From Akkermansia sp. (lineage in GTDB: Bacteria; Verrucomicrobiota; Verrucomicrobiia; Verrucomicrobiales; Akkermansiaceae), in NCBI GenBank assembly GCA_017628435.1, contig JAGBZE010000040.1, positions 1-5,149 of the forward strand: a stretch of DNA of 5,149 nucleotides. Direction: 5' to 3'. How positions within the stretch are numbered: the stretch's first letter is position 1; every line of letters begins with the position of its first letter. Below are positions 1 to 5,149 of this stretch, in pieces. The notes under the pieces were generated by a model, which ran no database searches, had not been told where the DNA came from, and saw nothing but the letters and a program-made list of their open reading frames with translations. Both the position numbers and the translations under genes were made by a program.

Positions 1-25
1 CGGTGCCTGTTCAGAAATTCGCGTT

Positions 26-466
26 ATGTACCGTCTGAAAACAACAGCCTGTATATTGAGTGTCATGGTGCTGCCGGGGTGCAGCACCATGACGCCCCCC
101 AATCTGGCGCCGGAAAGCGTAGCCGGCAGGGTCATCGGACTTGATGACCGGCATACGCAACTGAGCGAACGTTGCTACGGCAGTGAACAATGGTCCGACT
201 GGAGCGATTTCAAGTACGGCTGTGTGTTCGACTTTCCCTTCGATGCCTCGAACCAATATCGACTGGCCTATAATCCCAGTGAAAGCACCTGCATGACCTA
301 CAGGAAAACCGGCCCGACTACTGCGGAAATCCGCTGCGAGTCCGCTGAAAATGCTCATACATGCTACCTGAGTTTCGACACACCGGTATCCGGCACAGCT
401 ACCAAGGTTGGTTATGGAGAGGGGTCCGATTTCAAACAACGCAACATTCAATTCCAAATCAAATGA
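26..466 (+). CDS. small cysteine-rich lipoprotein, unknown function
   Basis: Predicted 146-residue lipoprotein. Residues 1-19 form a signal peptide with two basic residues (R3, K5), a hydrophobic stretch and a lipobox L16-P17-G18-C19, so C19 should be lipidated and the protein anchored in the envelope. The mature part has five more cysteines (C50, C66, C89, C104, C113), which could form disulfides outside the cytoplasm. From about residue 66 it looks beta-rich, with the pattern Y-x-K-T-G-x-x-T-A-x-I at 92-102 and an L-x-F...G-T-A strand pair at 115-125. That tail matches part of the ankyrin protein encoded at 2147-3313. The frame is open to the window edge, but ATG 26 is chosen because it starts the signal peptide properly. 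There is no Shine-Dalgarno sequence. The stop overlaps the next start (ATGA), which implies translational coupling. I do not recognise a named family; lipoprotein status is well supported, function is unknown. Confidence 0.85.
   Translation: MYRLKTTACILSVMVLPGCSTMTPPNLAPESVAGRVIGLDDRHTQLSERCYGSEQWSDWSDFKYGCVFDFPFDASNQYRLAYNPSESTCMTYRKTGPTTAEIRCESAENAHTCYLSFDTPVSGTATKVGYGEGSDFKQRNIQFQIK
62..93. repeat. 13-bp perfect inverted repeat (RNA hairpin) over lipobox codons
   Basis: GTCATGGTGCTGC at 62-74 is exactly complementary in reverse to GCAGCACCATGAC at 81-93, with a 6-base loop CGGGGT (75-80). In RNA the stem can extend by a U61-G94 wobble and a G60-C95 pair. It covers codons 13-23 of the first lipoprotein, including the lipobox cysteine. 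No T-run follows, so it is not an intrinsic terminator. The repeat itself is certain; any role in translation or mRNA stability is inference. Confidence 0.9.
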
Positions 467-927
467 AGAAGTTTTTCTTTACGGCCACACTGACCGCCCT
501 TATTGCGGCCTGCACCCCGGTAACCATGCCTGAAACAGCTTCCCCCGTGGTTCCGGCTCCGGGTGCAGTGAAAACCATCGGGTACGATGCTTATAACGCC
601 CCAGCCACGGCATACCTGAAGGAGATGCTGGGCAAGACCGCCAAGGTGATGGTCAGCATCGATGCCAAGGAGCTCCCCCACACCTCCGCAGAAACCGGCG
701 GACTGCTTGCGCTGCTGGACGGAGTCAAATCCGCCGCGCCCCGCTGCGCACCGGCAGATTGCTTTTACCTGAACCTGTACGATGCGGAAGGCAAGTGGCT
801 GATGTCGCAGCCGGTACAGAAGACGCCGGAGGGCATCGTACTGCTGTACCTGAAGCTGCAGGGCAATAATGCCGCAGCCCCGCTGCAGACCTGGTGGCAG
901 GGTATAAGCAATCGCTTGAGTCTCTAA
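463..927 (+). CDS. small lipoprotein, unknown function
   Basis: Predicted 154-residue lipoprotein. The start at 463 is preferred over the longer in-frame ATG at 361, because it begins a textbook signal peptide (two lysines, then F/T/A/L-rich) ending in a lipobox I14-A15-A16-C17; the upstream 34 codons lie inside the previous gene. After C17 there is a proline/alanine/valine-rich tether (about 18-36). A compact domain of roughly 115 residues follows, with a close cysteine pair C95-x4-C100 that could be disulfide-bonded. It is followed by a likely strand (F101-Y106) and a W144-W145 pair near the C-terminus. Residues 49-85 look helical. The start overlaps the upstream stop by 4 bases, and the next gene begins 15 bases downstream, so it sits inside the operon. 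I do not recognise a family. Export and lipidation are well supported; the role is unknown. Confidence 0.85.
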   Translation: MKKFFFTATLTALIAACTPVTMPETASPVVPAPGAVKTIGYDAYNAPATAYLKEMLGKTAKVMVSIDAKELPHTSAETGGLLALLDGVKSAAPRCAPADCFYLNLYDAEGKWLMSQPVQKTPEGIVLLYLKLQGNNAAAPLQTWWQGISNRLSL

Positions 928-942
928 CCTTACCACAACAGG

Positions 943-2142
943 ATGGCAAATGGAACAGAAAAGGACGGGTGCGCCGTGAAGGCCGGCAAAGGCTGCCTGG
1001 GCTTTTTCCTGGGACCAGCCATGCTGGTGATGGCTGTATACCTCTTGTTCAACAACGAAGGAGACTACCTCAACACGGCACAGGCTCTGGATGAGTTGCA
1101 ACCCCTCGTGCAGCAGGTGGAGAACACGGCAACTCCCGATGCTGCACTAGAGGGTAAACCGGTGCATCTGAGTGGCACGGCCACCACCGGAGATGTGCTG
1201 GTTGATGAGGCCTACGGGGTTCAGACCCAGGGTATTATGCTTCGCCGCAATGTGCAGTACGCGCAATGGGTAGAGAAAAAGAAAAAGCGTATCGGCGACG
1301 ATAAGAAGCCGTCTTACATGACCGATACGGAATACAGGCGCAGCCGCGATAACGAGTGGATATACAGTTATCACCTGTCCTGGGTGAACGAGCCTGTCAA
1401 TTCCGCGACCTTTCACCACGAAGAATACAGAAGCGCAAACTACACCTACTATAAGGCGGATACGCTGGAGCAGTGGGCAACAGATGTACAGGTAGGCAGC
1501 TACAAGCTGACCAATAGTCAGATTAAGCGCATTACCAGCGATGGTAAGAGGGTGACACCGCAACTGGTACCGGCGACGCTGCAGAAGCACGCCATGCTCC
1601 ATGGGGAGTACCTGTTCATCGGCCGGGCTCCGGAGGGTAGCTCCTATTATCCGCTGAACCCGCAGTCCCCCAGTGTGGGCGATGTACGCATTTGCTGGCG
1701 CCAGACGAGTCCGCAGCGGCCTGTCAGCCTGGTCGCCGTTCAGAAAGGTAATAGTTTTGAGCCCTACACCGCAACCAACGGTGCCGTCGTTGACTTATTC
1801 TATACCGATACGCTGGGACTCCCCCAGTGCTTTGAGGAAGCCCGGACCACCAACACCATGAACTTATGGATGGTGCGCATGGGCGGATGGCTGATGTTCT
1901 GGGGTGCCTTTGCCTGTATGCTGAAACCGCTGGCCGGCATGGTTCCTGTGTGCCGCAAGCTGGCAGAAGACGGTGCTGTGGTCATATCCCTGATACTGGG
2001 TACCATCGGTAGTCTGTTAACCATTTCTGTATCCTGGCTGTTCTGCCGTCCCCTTCTTGCGGTGATGACGCTGGGCGTGATAATGGCCCTCATCTGGCTG
2101 CTCGTTCGTAAAAAAAGAAAACCCCGACATGCTCATGCCTGA
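943..2142 (+). CDS. TMEM43-family (DUF1625) integral membrane protein
   Basis: This 399-residue protein has the TMEM43 architecture and usual length (human TMEM43/LUMA is about 400 residues). One N-terminal membrane helix (about 17-36) runs into the motif L-L-F-N-N-E-G (34-40; family LLF-x-NEG). A large hydrophilic domain (about 40-305) includes G-K-P-V-H-L-S-G-T-A (71-80), L-R-R-N-V-Q-Y-x-Q-W-V-E (100-111) and a YSYHLSW segment. Three C-terminal membrane helices follow (about 309-329, 345-367, 369-391), ending in a basic tail. In animals TMEM43 is an ER/inner nuclear membrane protein; the molecular role of bacterial members is not known to me. The start is ATG 943. Its only purine run (AGG) touches the start codon, so it is not a usable Shine-Dalgarno. 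Between lipoprotein genes and an exported ankyrin gene it is probably part of an envelope-associated complex, which is inference. Confidence 0.88.
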   Translation: MANGTEKDGCAVKAGKGCLGFFLGPAMLVMAVYLLFNNEGDYLNTAQALDELQPLVQQVENTATPDAALEGKPVHLSGTATTGDVLVDEAYGVQTQGIMLRRNVQYAQWVEKKKKRIGDDKKPSYMTDTEYRRSRDNEWIYSYHLSWVNEPVNSATFHHEEYRSANYTYYKADTLEQWATDVQVGSYKLTNSQIKRITSDGKRVTPQLVPATLQKHAMLHGEYLFIGRAPEGSSYYPLNPQSPSVGDVRICWRQTSPQRPVSLVAVQKGNSFEPYTATNGAVVDLFYTDTLGLPQCFEEARTTNTMNLWMVRMGGWLMFWGAFACMLKPLAGMVPVCRKLAEDGAVVISLILGTIGSLLTISVSWLFCRPLLAVMTLGVIMALIWLLVRKKRKPRHAHA

Positions 2143-2146
2143 TGCC

Positions 2147-3313
2147 ATGAAATCATTCCCCCTGTCACTTCTCTTCTGCATTGCTCCGTGTGTGCAGGCG
2201 GCGGTGATGCCGCCGCCCTCTGCGGCAGGTTATACCATCAGCGTCGATTTGTACCAGGCCCAGCAATGCAGCACTGAGATGTACCAGGAGCCCACAGGCT
2301 ATTGGGCCGACATGCCGCGCACCCCGCTGCGCCTGGAGTTCCCTGGCAGTGGCGGCAACAAGTACACTGCCCCGCACCCGCACAACACCACCGGCAACAC
2401 CTGGCCCGATATTCAGGTAAGTTACAGCCCGAATGCAGAGAGAGGCGAGGCTTACGTCAAGGTGGAAAACCCGTCATTCAGCGCGCTACTGGTGCTGAAT
2501 TTCACCGACTCCGCAGCAGGAACGGCACAGGTATATCTGCATGAAAACGGATTGACGCACCACATGCGCCACGTGACTTTCCGCATGGAGAAGCAGGTCG
2601 CGACCTTTGAGCCGGTCACCCTGCCTGCCATAGATGACTGCGAAGGCGACCCCCAGATGCTCGATGACGGCATGTTCGACATCGTTGCCGGGCTGGAGGA
2701 GCGCGCCTGCACCTCCGCAGCAGAGCAGCTCTATCGCAAGCGGCTGCTGGCACTCCTGCCGCTCATCCAGATGAGCGGAGACCCGGACCTGACGCTGCCT
2801 GAAACCAAGGGCAACACCGCACTCCACTATGCTTGCAGCATGGGGCATGTGGAGCTGGTGCAGTGGCTCGTGAATCACGGGGCCAATACCAGAGCCGTGA
2901 CCAACAAGGGGGCTACCGTGGACGCCTGCGTTGGCGGTAAGAATGAGAAACTTCTCAGGAGCATCCTGCAACAAGCCCGGGAGAATCCGGTAAAGGAAAC
3001 GCCGGAACAGATAGCCGGGGCTGCCGGTAAGTGGCTGGACAAGGCCTTTGCCTGCAAGGATATCAACGCCTCAAGCAAGATTCCCTCCCCTGACCTGGAA
3101 GCAAAGCAGGCTGCTGAAACGCTGTTCCGCTTTGTGGACAAGCAGAAAAAGCATCCCTTCGGGGTACATGTGCTCAGCCGCATGGGTCGCATGCTGACCT
3201 GGGCTGACTATGCCAAACTCACTGAAAAGGAGTTTGTTGATACGGTGCTGGCCGAGCTTCATGAGGCCAGAGTCTATTGGAAGAAACAGACATCCAGACA
3301 ACTTAATAAGTAA
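2147..3313 (+). CDS. secreted ankyrin-repeat protein with N-terminal beta-rich domain
   Basis: Numbering is from ATG 2147, giving 388 residues. In-frame ATGs at 2129 and 2135 would add up to six residues and overlap the TMEM43 gene. 2147 is preferred because it opens a normal signal peptide (K2, hydrophobic core 4-13, likely cleavage after V16-Q17-A18). Residues about 28-150 are predicted beta-rich; 115-148 align without gaps to the C-terminus of the first lipoprotein. An ankyrin repeat is clear at 222-247 (G-N-T-A-L-H-Y-A, then H-V-E-L-V-Q-W-L-V and H-G-A-N), with a weaker second repeat at about 253-280. The last 100 residues look helical and charged. Two repeats are few for a free-standing ankyrin fold, so the flanking helices may cap it. 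Ankyrin repeats bind proteins; the partner is unknown. The export signal suggests periplasm or cell surface. The stop overlaps the next start (TAATG). Confidence 0.85.
   Translation: MKSFPLSLLFCIAPCVQAAVMPPPSAAGYTISVDLYQAQQCSTEMYQEPTGYWADMPRTPLRLEFPGSGGNKYTAPHPHNTTGNTWPDIQVSYSPNAERGEAYVKVENPSFSALLVLNFTDSAAGTAQVYLHENGLTHHMRHVTFRMEKQVATFEPVTLPAIDDCEGDPQMLDDGMFDIVAGLEERACTSAAEQLYRKRLLALLPLIQMSGDPDLTLPETKGNTALHYACSMGHVELVQWLVNHGANTRAVTNKGATVDACVGGKNEKLLRSILQQARENPVKETPEQIAGAAGKWLDKAFACKDINASSKIPSPDLEAKQAAETLFRFVDKQKKHPFGVHVLSRMGRMLTWADYAKLTEKEFVDTVLAELHEARVYWKKQTSRQLNK
2197..2217. repeat. GC-only 8-bp hairpin at signal-peptide end of ankyrin gene
   Basis: GGCGGCGG (2197-2204) pairs perfectly with CCGCCGCC (2210-2217) across the 5-base loop TGATG. 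It lies over the codons around the predicted signal-peptidase site. It may simply reflect Ala/Pro codon usage, but the predicted RNA structure would be very stable. Confidence 0.7.
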
Positions 3314-3609
3314 TGAACATCAAACCTGTAAAAAAATACTCAGGCATTCTGCCTGCCGCAGCGGCTGCGCTGCTGGGCAGTCTCGTGACCAGCTGCGACG
3401 AACAGAAGATAGTGGGCATTGTTCCAAATCCCACCCCCAGGGATATGCCGGGTAGGGTTCCCGGTGAGCCGCCGGAGCAACCCGAGCCGACCGCGCCGGA
3501 GACGCCGGACGAAACACCCACAGAAGCAGAGCCGGAAGAAATGCCCCAGATACTCGGAGGCGATGTGCCGATGGAGAATATATGGCGGGACTCCGACCAG
3601 GAGGAATAG
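3313..3609 (+). CDS. small acidic, proline-rich lipoprotein; candidate partner of the radical SAM enzyme
   Basis: Predicted 98-residue lipoprotein. Residues 1-28 are a signal peptide (K4, K7, K8, then an Ala/Leu core) ending in lipobox V25-T26-S27-C28, followed by D29. In enterobacteria Asp at +2 retains lipoproteins in the inner membrane; whether that applies here is unknown. The mature chain is only 71 residues: a flexible P/E/T-rich tether (about 40-77), then a C-terminal segment with a different character, I-L-G-G-D-V-P-M-E-N-I-W (80-91) and an acidic tail. No globular domain is apparent. The start overlaps the upstream stop (TAATG). Two genes downstream is a radical SAM/SPASM enzyme, and short lipoproteins paired with such enzymes are known in Bacteroidota (TIGR04133/TIGR04134 rSAM/lipoprotein system). 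I propose it as a possible modified substrate; TIGR04134 membership is unverified. It could instead be a simple envelope tether. Confidence 0.8.
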   Translation: MNIKPVKKYSGILPAAAAALLGSLVTSCDEQKIVGIVPNPTPRDMPGRVPGEPPEQPEPTAPETPDETPTEAEPEEMPQILGGDVPMENIWRDSDQEE

Positions 3610-3694
3610 AGCCGATTCCTGACCTCATCAACTAACCTTAAGACCCAGAACTATGTTAGAACCCCCTAGGAATAATTACAACAGACGCTCTCCG

Positions 3695-3913
3695 ATGTAT
3701 TCCCGCATCCCCCTGATTCCGGGTATACTCTACCTGAATATCAGCCGCAGCGGCGTTTCGCTCAGCTTCGGGCAAAGCGGCGTAGGGCGCGCATCTGTCA
3801 GCCAGCGCGGCGTGCGCCTCAATAAGAGCATCGGTGGTTTCAACATCGGCAAAACCTTCAGCTTTACCAAGATTGCCAGGTTCTTCGGGCTCGGAGGCAA
3901 AGGCAACCACTGA
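3695..3913 (+). CDS. small DUF4236-like glycine/serine-rich protein
   Basis: From ATG 3695 the product is 72 residues; an in-frame ATG at 3653 would add 14 (86 residues). The shorter form is preferred because DUF4236 proteins start just before the conserved core. Here the core reads P-G-I-L-Y-L-N-I-S-R-S-G-V-S-L-S-F-G (residues 9-26), matching the family pattern P-G-[VI]-x-L-N-[IL]-S-x-S-G-V-S-L-S-x-G. It continues with short G/S/R/V-rich repeats and a basic, aromatic tail rich in K, F and G. There is no signal peptide, no cysteine and no Shine-Dalgarno at either start. DUF4236 has no established function that I know. It lies 14 bases upstream of the radical SAM enzyme, so co-translation is likely. 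Its size and position also make it a candidate peptide substrate, although the DUF4236 likeness points to a separately conserved domain. Confidence 0.72.
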   Translation: MYSRIPLIPGILYLNISRSGVSLSFGQSGVGRASVSQRGVRLNKSIGGFNIGKTFSFTKIARFFGLGGKGNH

Positions 3914-3927
3914 GGCGCCCGGACGCC

Positions 3928-5046
3928 ATGCGCAAGCCCCTACAGCTGACCTTGTGCCTGACGCACGATTGCACGCTGCGCTGCCGCTATTGCTACGCCG
4001 GGCGCAAGTATGCCCATGCCATGAGCCGGGAAACGGCAGAGCGTGGCATGGACATCGGTCTGGCTGAAGCAGCGCGCACCGGGCGCGGCGTGGATTTATC
4101 GTTTTTCGGCGGTGAACCCCTGATGGAGTGGGAGCTGCTGCAGCATTGCTACGACTACCTGAAACAACGGGCGGCGGAACAAGGGGTGCGCGTGCGTTTC
4201 GGGATTACCACCAATGGCACCCTGTTGACCCGCGACCGACTGGAGTGGCTGGCAGAGCGGGATTTCCTGGTCGGGCTCTCCATTGATGGCTCCCCCGCCA
4301 TGCACAACCAGAACCGCTGCCATGCAGATGGGCGCGGAAGTCATGCCGAGGTAGCAGCCGCGCTGGAGCTTATACAGCAGTTCCCTTCCCTGCGCTGCAA
4401 AATCATCTGCGTGGTGAATCCGGCTAACCATCATTTGCTGGTTGAAGGGATGCAGTGGCTGCACACTCACCACCACGGCAATATAGGGCTCAATTTTGAT
4501 TTCTGGAGCAAGTGGAGTGATGCTCAGTTTGACTCGTTGAAAGCCCAGCTGGAGCAGTTGCAGCAGCTCATACTCGAATCTTACCGCTGCGGGCAACCCA
4601 TGCGCATAGCCAATTTTGAGGATAAGATACGCAACGCCTTGCTGCCCCCCGGTAAATCCTGTGCCCAATGCCGCATCGGCGAGCAGGAGCTTGCCGTATC
4701 GGTGGATGGTAATTTCTTCCCCTGTTCCCGCCTGGTCGGTGAAGGCGATAACCCGGAACTCACCTTTGGTCATGTGAACACCGGTATTGACCGGGCAAGA
4801 CAGCACCTCATCATCTCCCAGCGTGGCAATACTACCCCTGAATGCAAGGTCTGCTCCGTGCGGCACCGCTGCATGAACTCCTGCGGCTGCTCCAACTACG
4901 CCGGCTCAGGGTATTTCAACCGCGTGTCGCCCTTCCTCTGCAATCTGGAGCAGACACTCATTCTGCTGGCAGATAATCTGGTGGAACAACTCTACCAGGA
5001 ACAGAACGAAACCCTTTTCCGCCTGTTCACTTTACCTTCACAGTAA
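3928..5046 (+). CDS. radical SAM/SPASM peptide-maturase-like enzyme
   Basis: 372-residue cytoplasmic enzyme. The radical SAM core starts almost at the N-terminus: C15-x3-C19-x2-C22 (CTLRCRYC) binds the 4Fe-4S cluster that cleaves S-adenosylmethionine. G61-G62-E63-P64, T94-T95-N96-G97 and S118-I119-D120-G121 are the usual SAM-binding and barrel motifs. A SPASM domain follows with C245, C248, G261-x4-C266, then C306-x2-C309-x5-C315-x3-C319 and C338, enough for two auxiliary 4Fe-4S clusters. SPASM enzymes modify peptides or proteins (thioether, C-C crosslink, epimerisation, formylglycine). The cysteine spacing resembles anaerobic sulfatase maturases, but the residue after C266 is Ser where those have the catalytic Asp, and P-C-S-R-L-V-G resembles RiPP maturases (YPCHxxVG). 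No RRE domain precedes the core. I favour a peptide/lipoprotein maturase acting on a product of 3313-3609 or 3695-3913; this is inference. A TIGR04133-type identity is possible but unchecked. Confidence 0.9.
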   Translation: MRKPLQLTLCLTHDCTLRCRYCYAGRKYAHAMSRETAERGMDIGLAEAARTGRGVDLSFFGGEPLMEWELLQHCYDYLKQRAAEQGVRVRFGITTNGTLLTRDRLEWLAERDFLVGLSIDGSPAMHNQNRCHADGRGSHAEVAAALELIQQFPSLRCKIICVVNPANHHLLVEGMQWLHTHHHGNIGLNFDFWSKWSDAQFDSLKAQLEQLQQLILESYRCGQPMRIANFEDKIRNALLPPGKSCAQCRIGEQELAVSVDGNFFPCSRLVGEGDNPELTFGHVNTGIDRARQHLIISQRGNTTPECKVCSVRHRCMNSCGCSNYAGSGYFNRVSPFLCNLEQTLILLADNLVEQLYQEQNETLFRLFTLPSQ

Positions 5047-5149
5047 GATTCACTTTTGTAGACGGATACGCATCCTTCTCCCACGGGCGGGCATATATGA
5101 AGACAACTGTGGTTTCACCCGGTTTTACCCCGGTGTAGCGCACTTTAAA
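5027..5149 (-). CDS. chagasin-like (I42) cysteine-protease inhibitor, C-terminal part
   Basis: Only the last 40 codons are in the window; the 5' part lies beyond the right edge. The reverse strand reads from the edge without interruption to TGA (complement of 5027-5029). Counting from the edge, the fragment has F1-K2-V3, G7-x2-P10-G11-E12-T13, a strand V15-V16-F17-I18-Y19, then A20-R21-P22-W23-E24 and a closing strand ending V-K-V-K. The G-x-x-P-G-x-T ... F-x-Y-x-R-P-W-E pattern is the C-terminal signature of chagasin/ICP inhibitors (MEROPS I42), in which the R-P-W loop enters the active-site cleft of papain-family cysteine proteases. Bacterial members are usually exported, but the signal peptide cannot be seen here. 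The gene is convergent to the radical SAM gene and overlaps its 3' end by 20 bases, with no terminator between them. Confidence 0.82.
   Translation of the reverse strand, partial: FKVRYTGVKPGETTVVFIYARPWEKDAYPSTKVNLTVKVK

Noticed and set aside
3..38. Possible tail of an upstream gene in frame 3, ending in TGA at 36-38 and overlapping the first lipoprotein start by 13 bases
   Set aside because: Only 11 codons are visible, and an open run of that length is common by chance. It would fit the overlapping style of the operon but cannot be supported from this window.
361..462. Upstream extension of the second lipoprotein from ATG 361
   Set aside because: It would put 34 unrelated residues in front of a well-formed signal peptide, and the bases already encode the first lipoprotein's C-terminus.
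448..1101. 217-residue open frame on the - strand
   Set aside because: It lies antisense across the second lipoprotein and the start of the TMEM43 gene. Its translation is rich in C, H, Q and R, with no recognisable domain or export signal, which is typical of a shadow frame.
3349..3380. Imperfect stem-loop in the Ala-rich signal sequence of the 98-residue lipoprotein
   Set aside because: It consists of two 5-bp stems with a mismatched interior. GC-rich alanine and leucine codons explain it without a regulatory role.
4096..4866. 256-residue open frame on the - strand
   Set aside because: It is fully antisense to the radical SAM gene, whose motifs are unmistakable. The reverse product shows no family signature.
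3928..5046. Anaerobic sulfatase maturase as the identity of the radical SAM enzyme
   Set aside because: The cysteine layout is similar, but the residue after C266 is Ser instead of the catalytic Asp of those enzymes. The chain is somewhat short, and no sulfatase gene is in the window.
5047..5149. Non-coding tail or intrinsic terminator after the radical SAM gene
   Set aside because: The stretch is coding on the - strand (chagasin-like end), and there is no GC-rich hairpin followed by a T-run.

Overview
The window is a compact bacterial gene cluster. Seven genes lie on the + strand, tightly spaced or overlapping, and the 3' end of an eighth gene points back at them from the - strand at the right edge. 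There is no gene-free stretch above 300 bases; the longest is about 85 bases, in front of the small DUF4236-like gene. I saw no tRNA, rRNA, CRISPR array, insertion sequence or phage gene. Base composition is moderately GC-rich throughout, and no gene stands out as foreign. None of the seven + strand starts has a convincing Shine-Dalgarno sequence. Together with three small lipoproteins, an exported ankyrin protein and a recurring beta-rich secreted module, this suggests a Gram-negative of the PVC/Bacteroidota kind. A verrucomicrobial (Akkermansia-like) origin is my best guess, but it is an inference from style, not proof.

Left part (26-3609), envelope genes: two small lipoproteins (26-466 and 463-927, joined by an ATGA overlap); a 399-residue TMEM43-family membrane protein (943-2142); a secreted protein with an N-terminal beta-rich domain and a short ankyrin block (2147-3313); and a 98-residue acidic, proline-rich lipoprotein (3313-3609, joined by a TAATG overlap). 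The spacing implies one transcript. All five products are predicted to be exported or membrane-bound.

Right part (3695-5046): a 72-residue glycine/serine-rich protein resembling DUF4236, followed 14 bases later by a 372-residue radical SAM/SPASM enzyme of the peptide-maturase type. A small lipoprotein and a small peptide-sized gene directly in front of such a maturase is the most interesting arrangement here, because either could be its substrate. The Bacteroidota 'rSAM/lipoprotein' pairs (TIGR04133/TIGR04134) are the closest precedent I know, but family membership needs a profile search.

Right edge: the last 40 codons of a chagasin-like (MEROPS I42) cysteine-protease inhibitor lie on the - strand. 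Its stop codon lies inside the end of the radical SAM gene, so the two genes overlap tail to tail by 20 bases.

Other signals: a 13-bp perfect inverted repeat over the lipobox codons of the first lipoprotein, a GC-only 8-bp hairpin at the signal-peptide end of the ankyrin gene, and a gapless sequence similarity suggesting that the first lipoprotein and the ankyrin protein share a beta-rich module.
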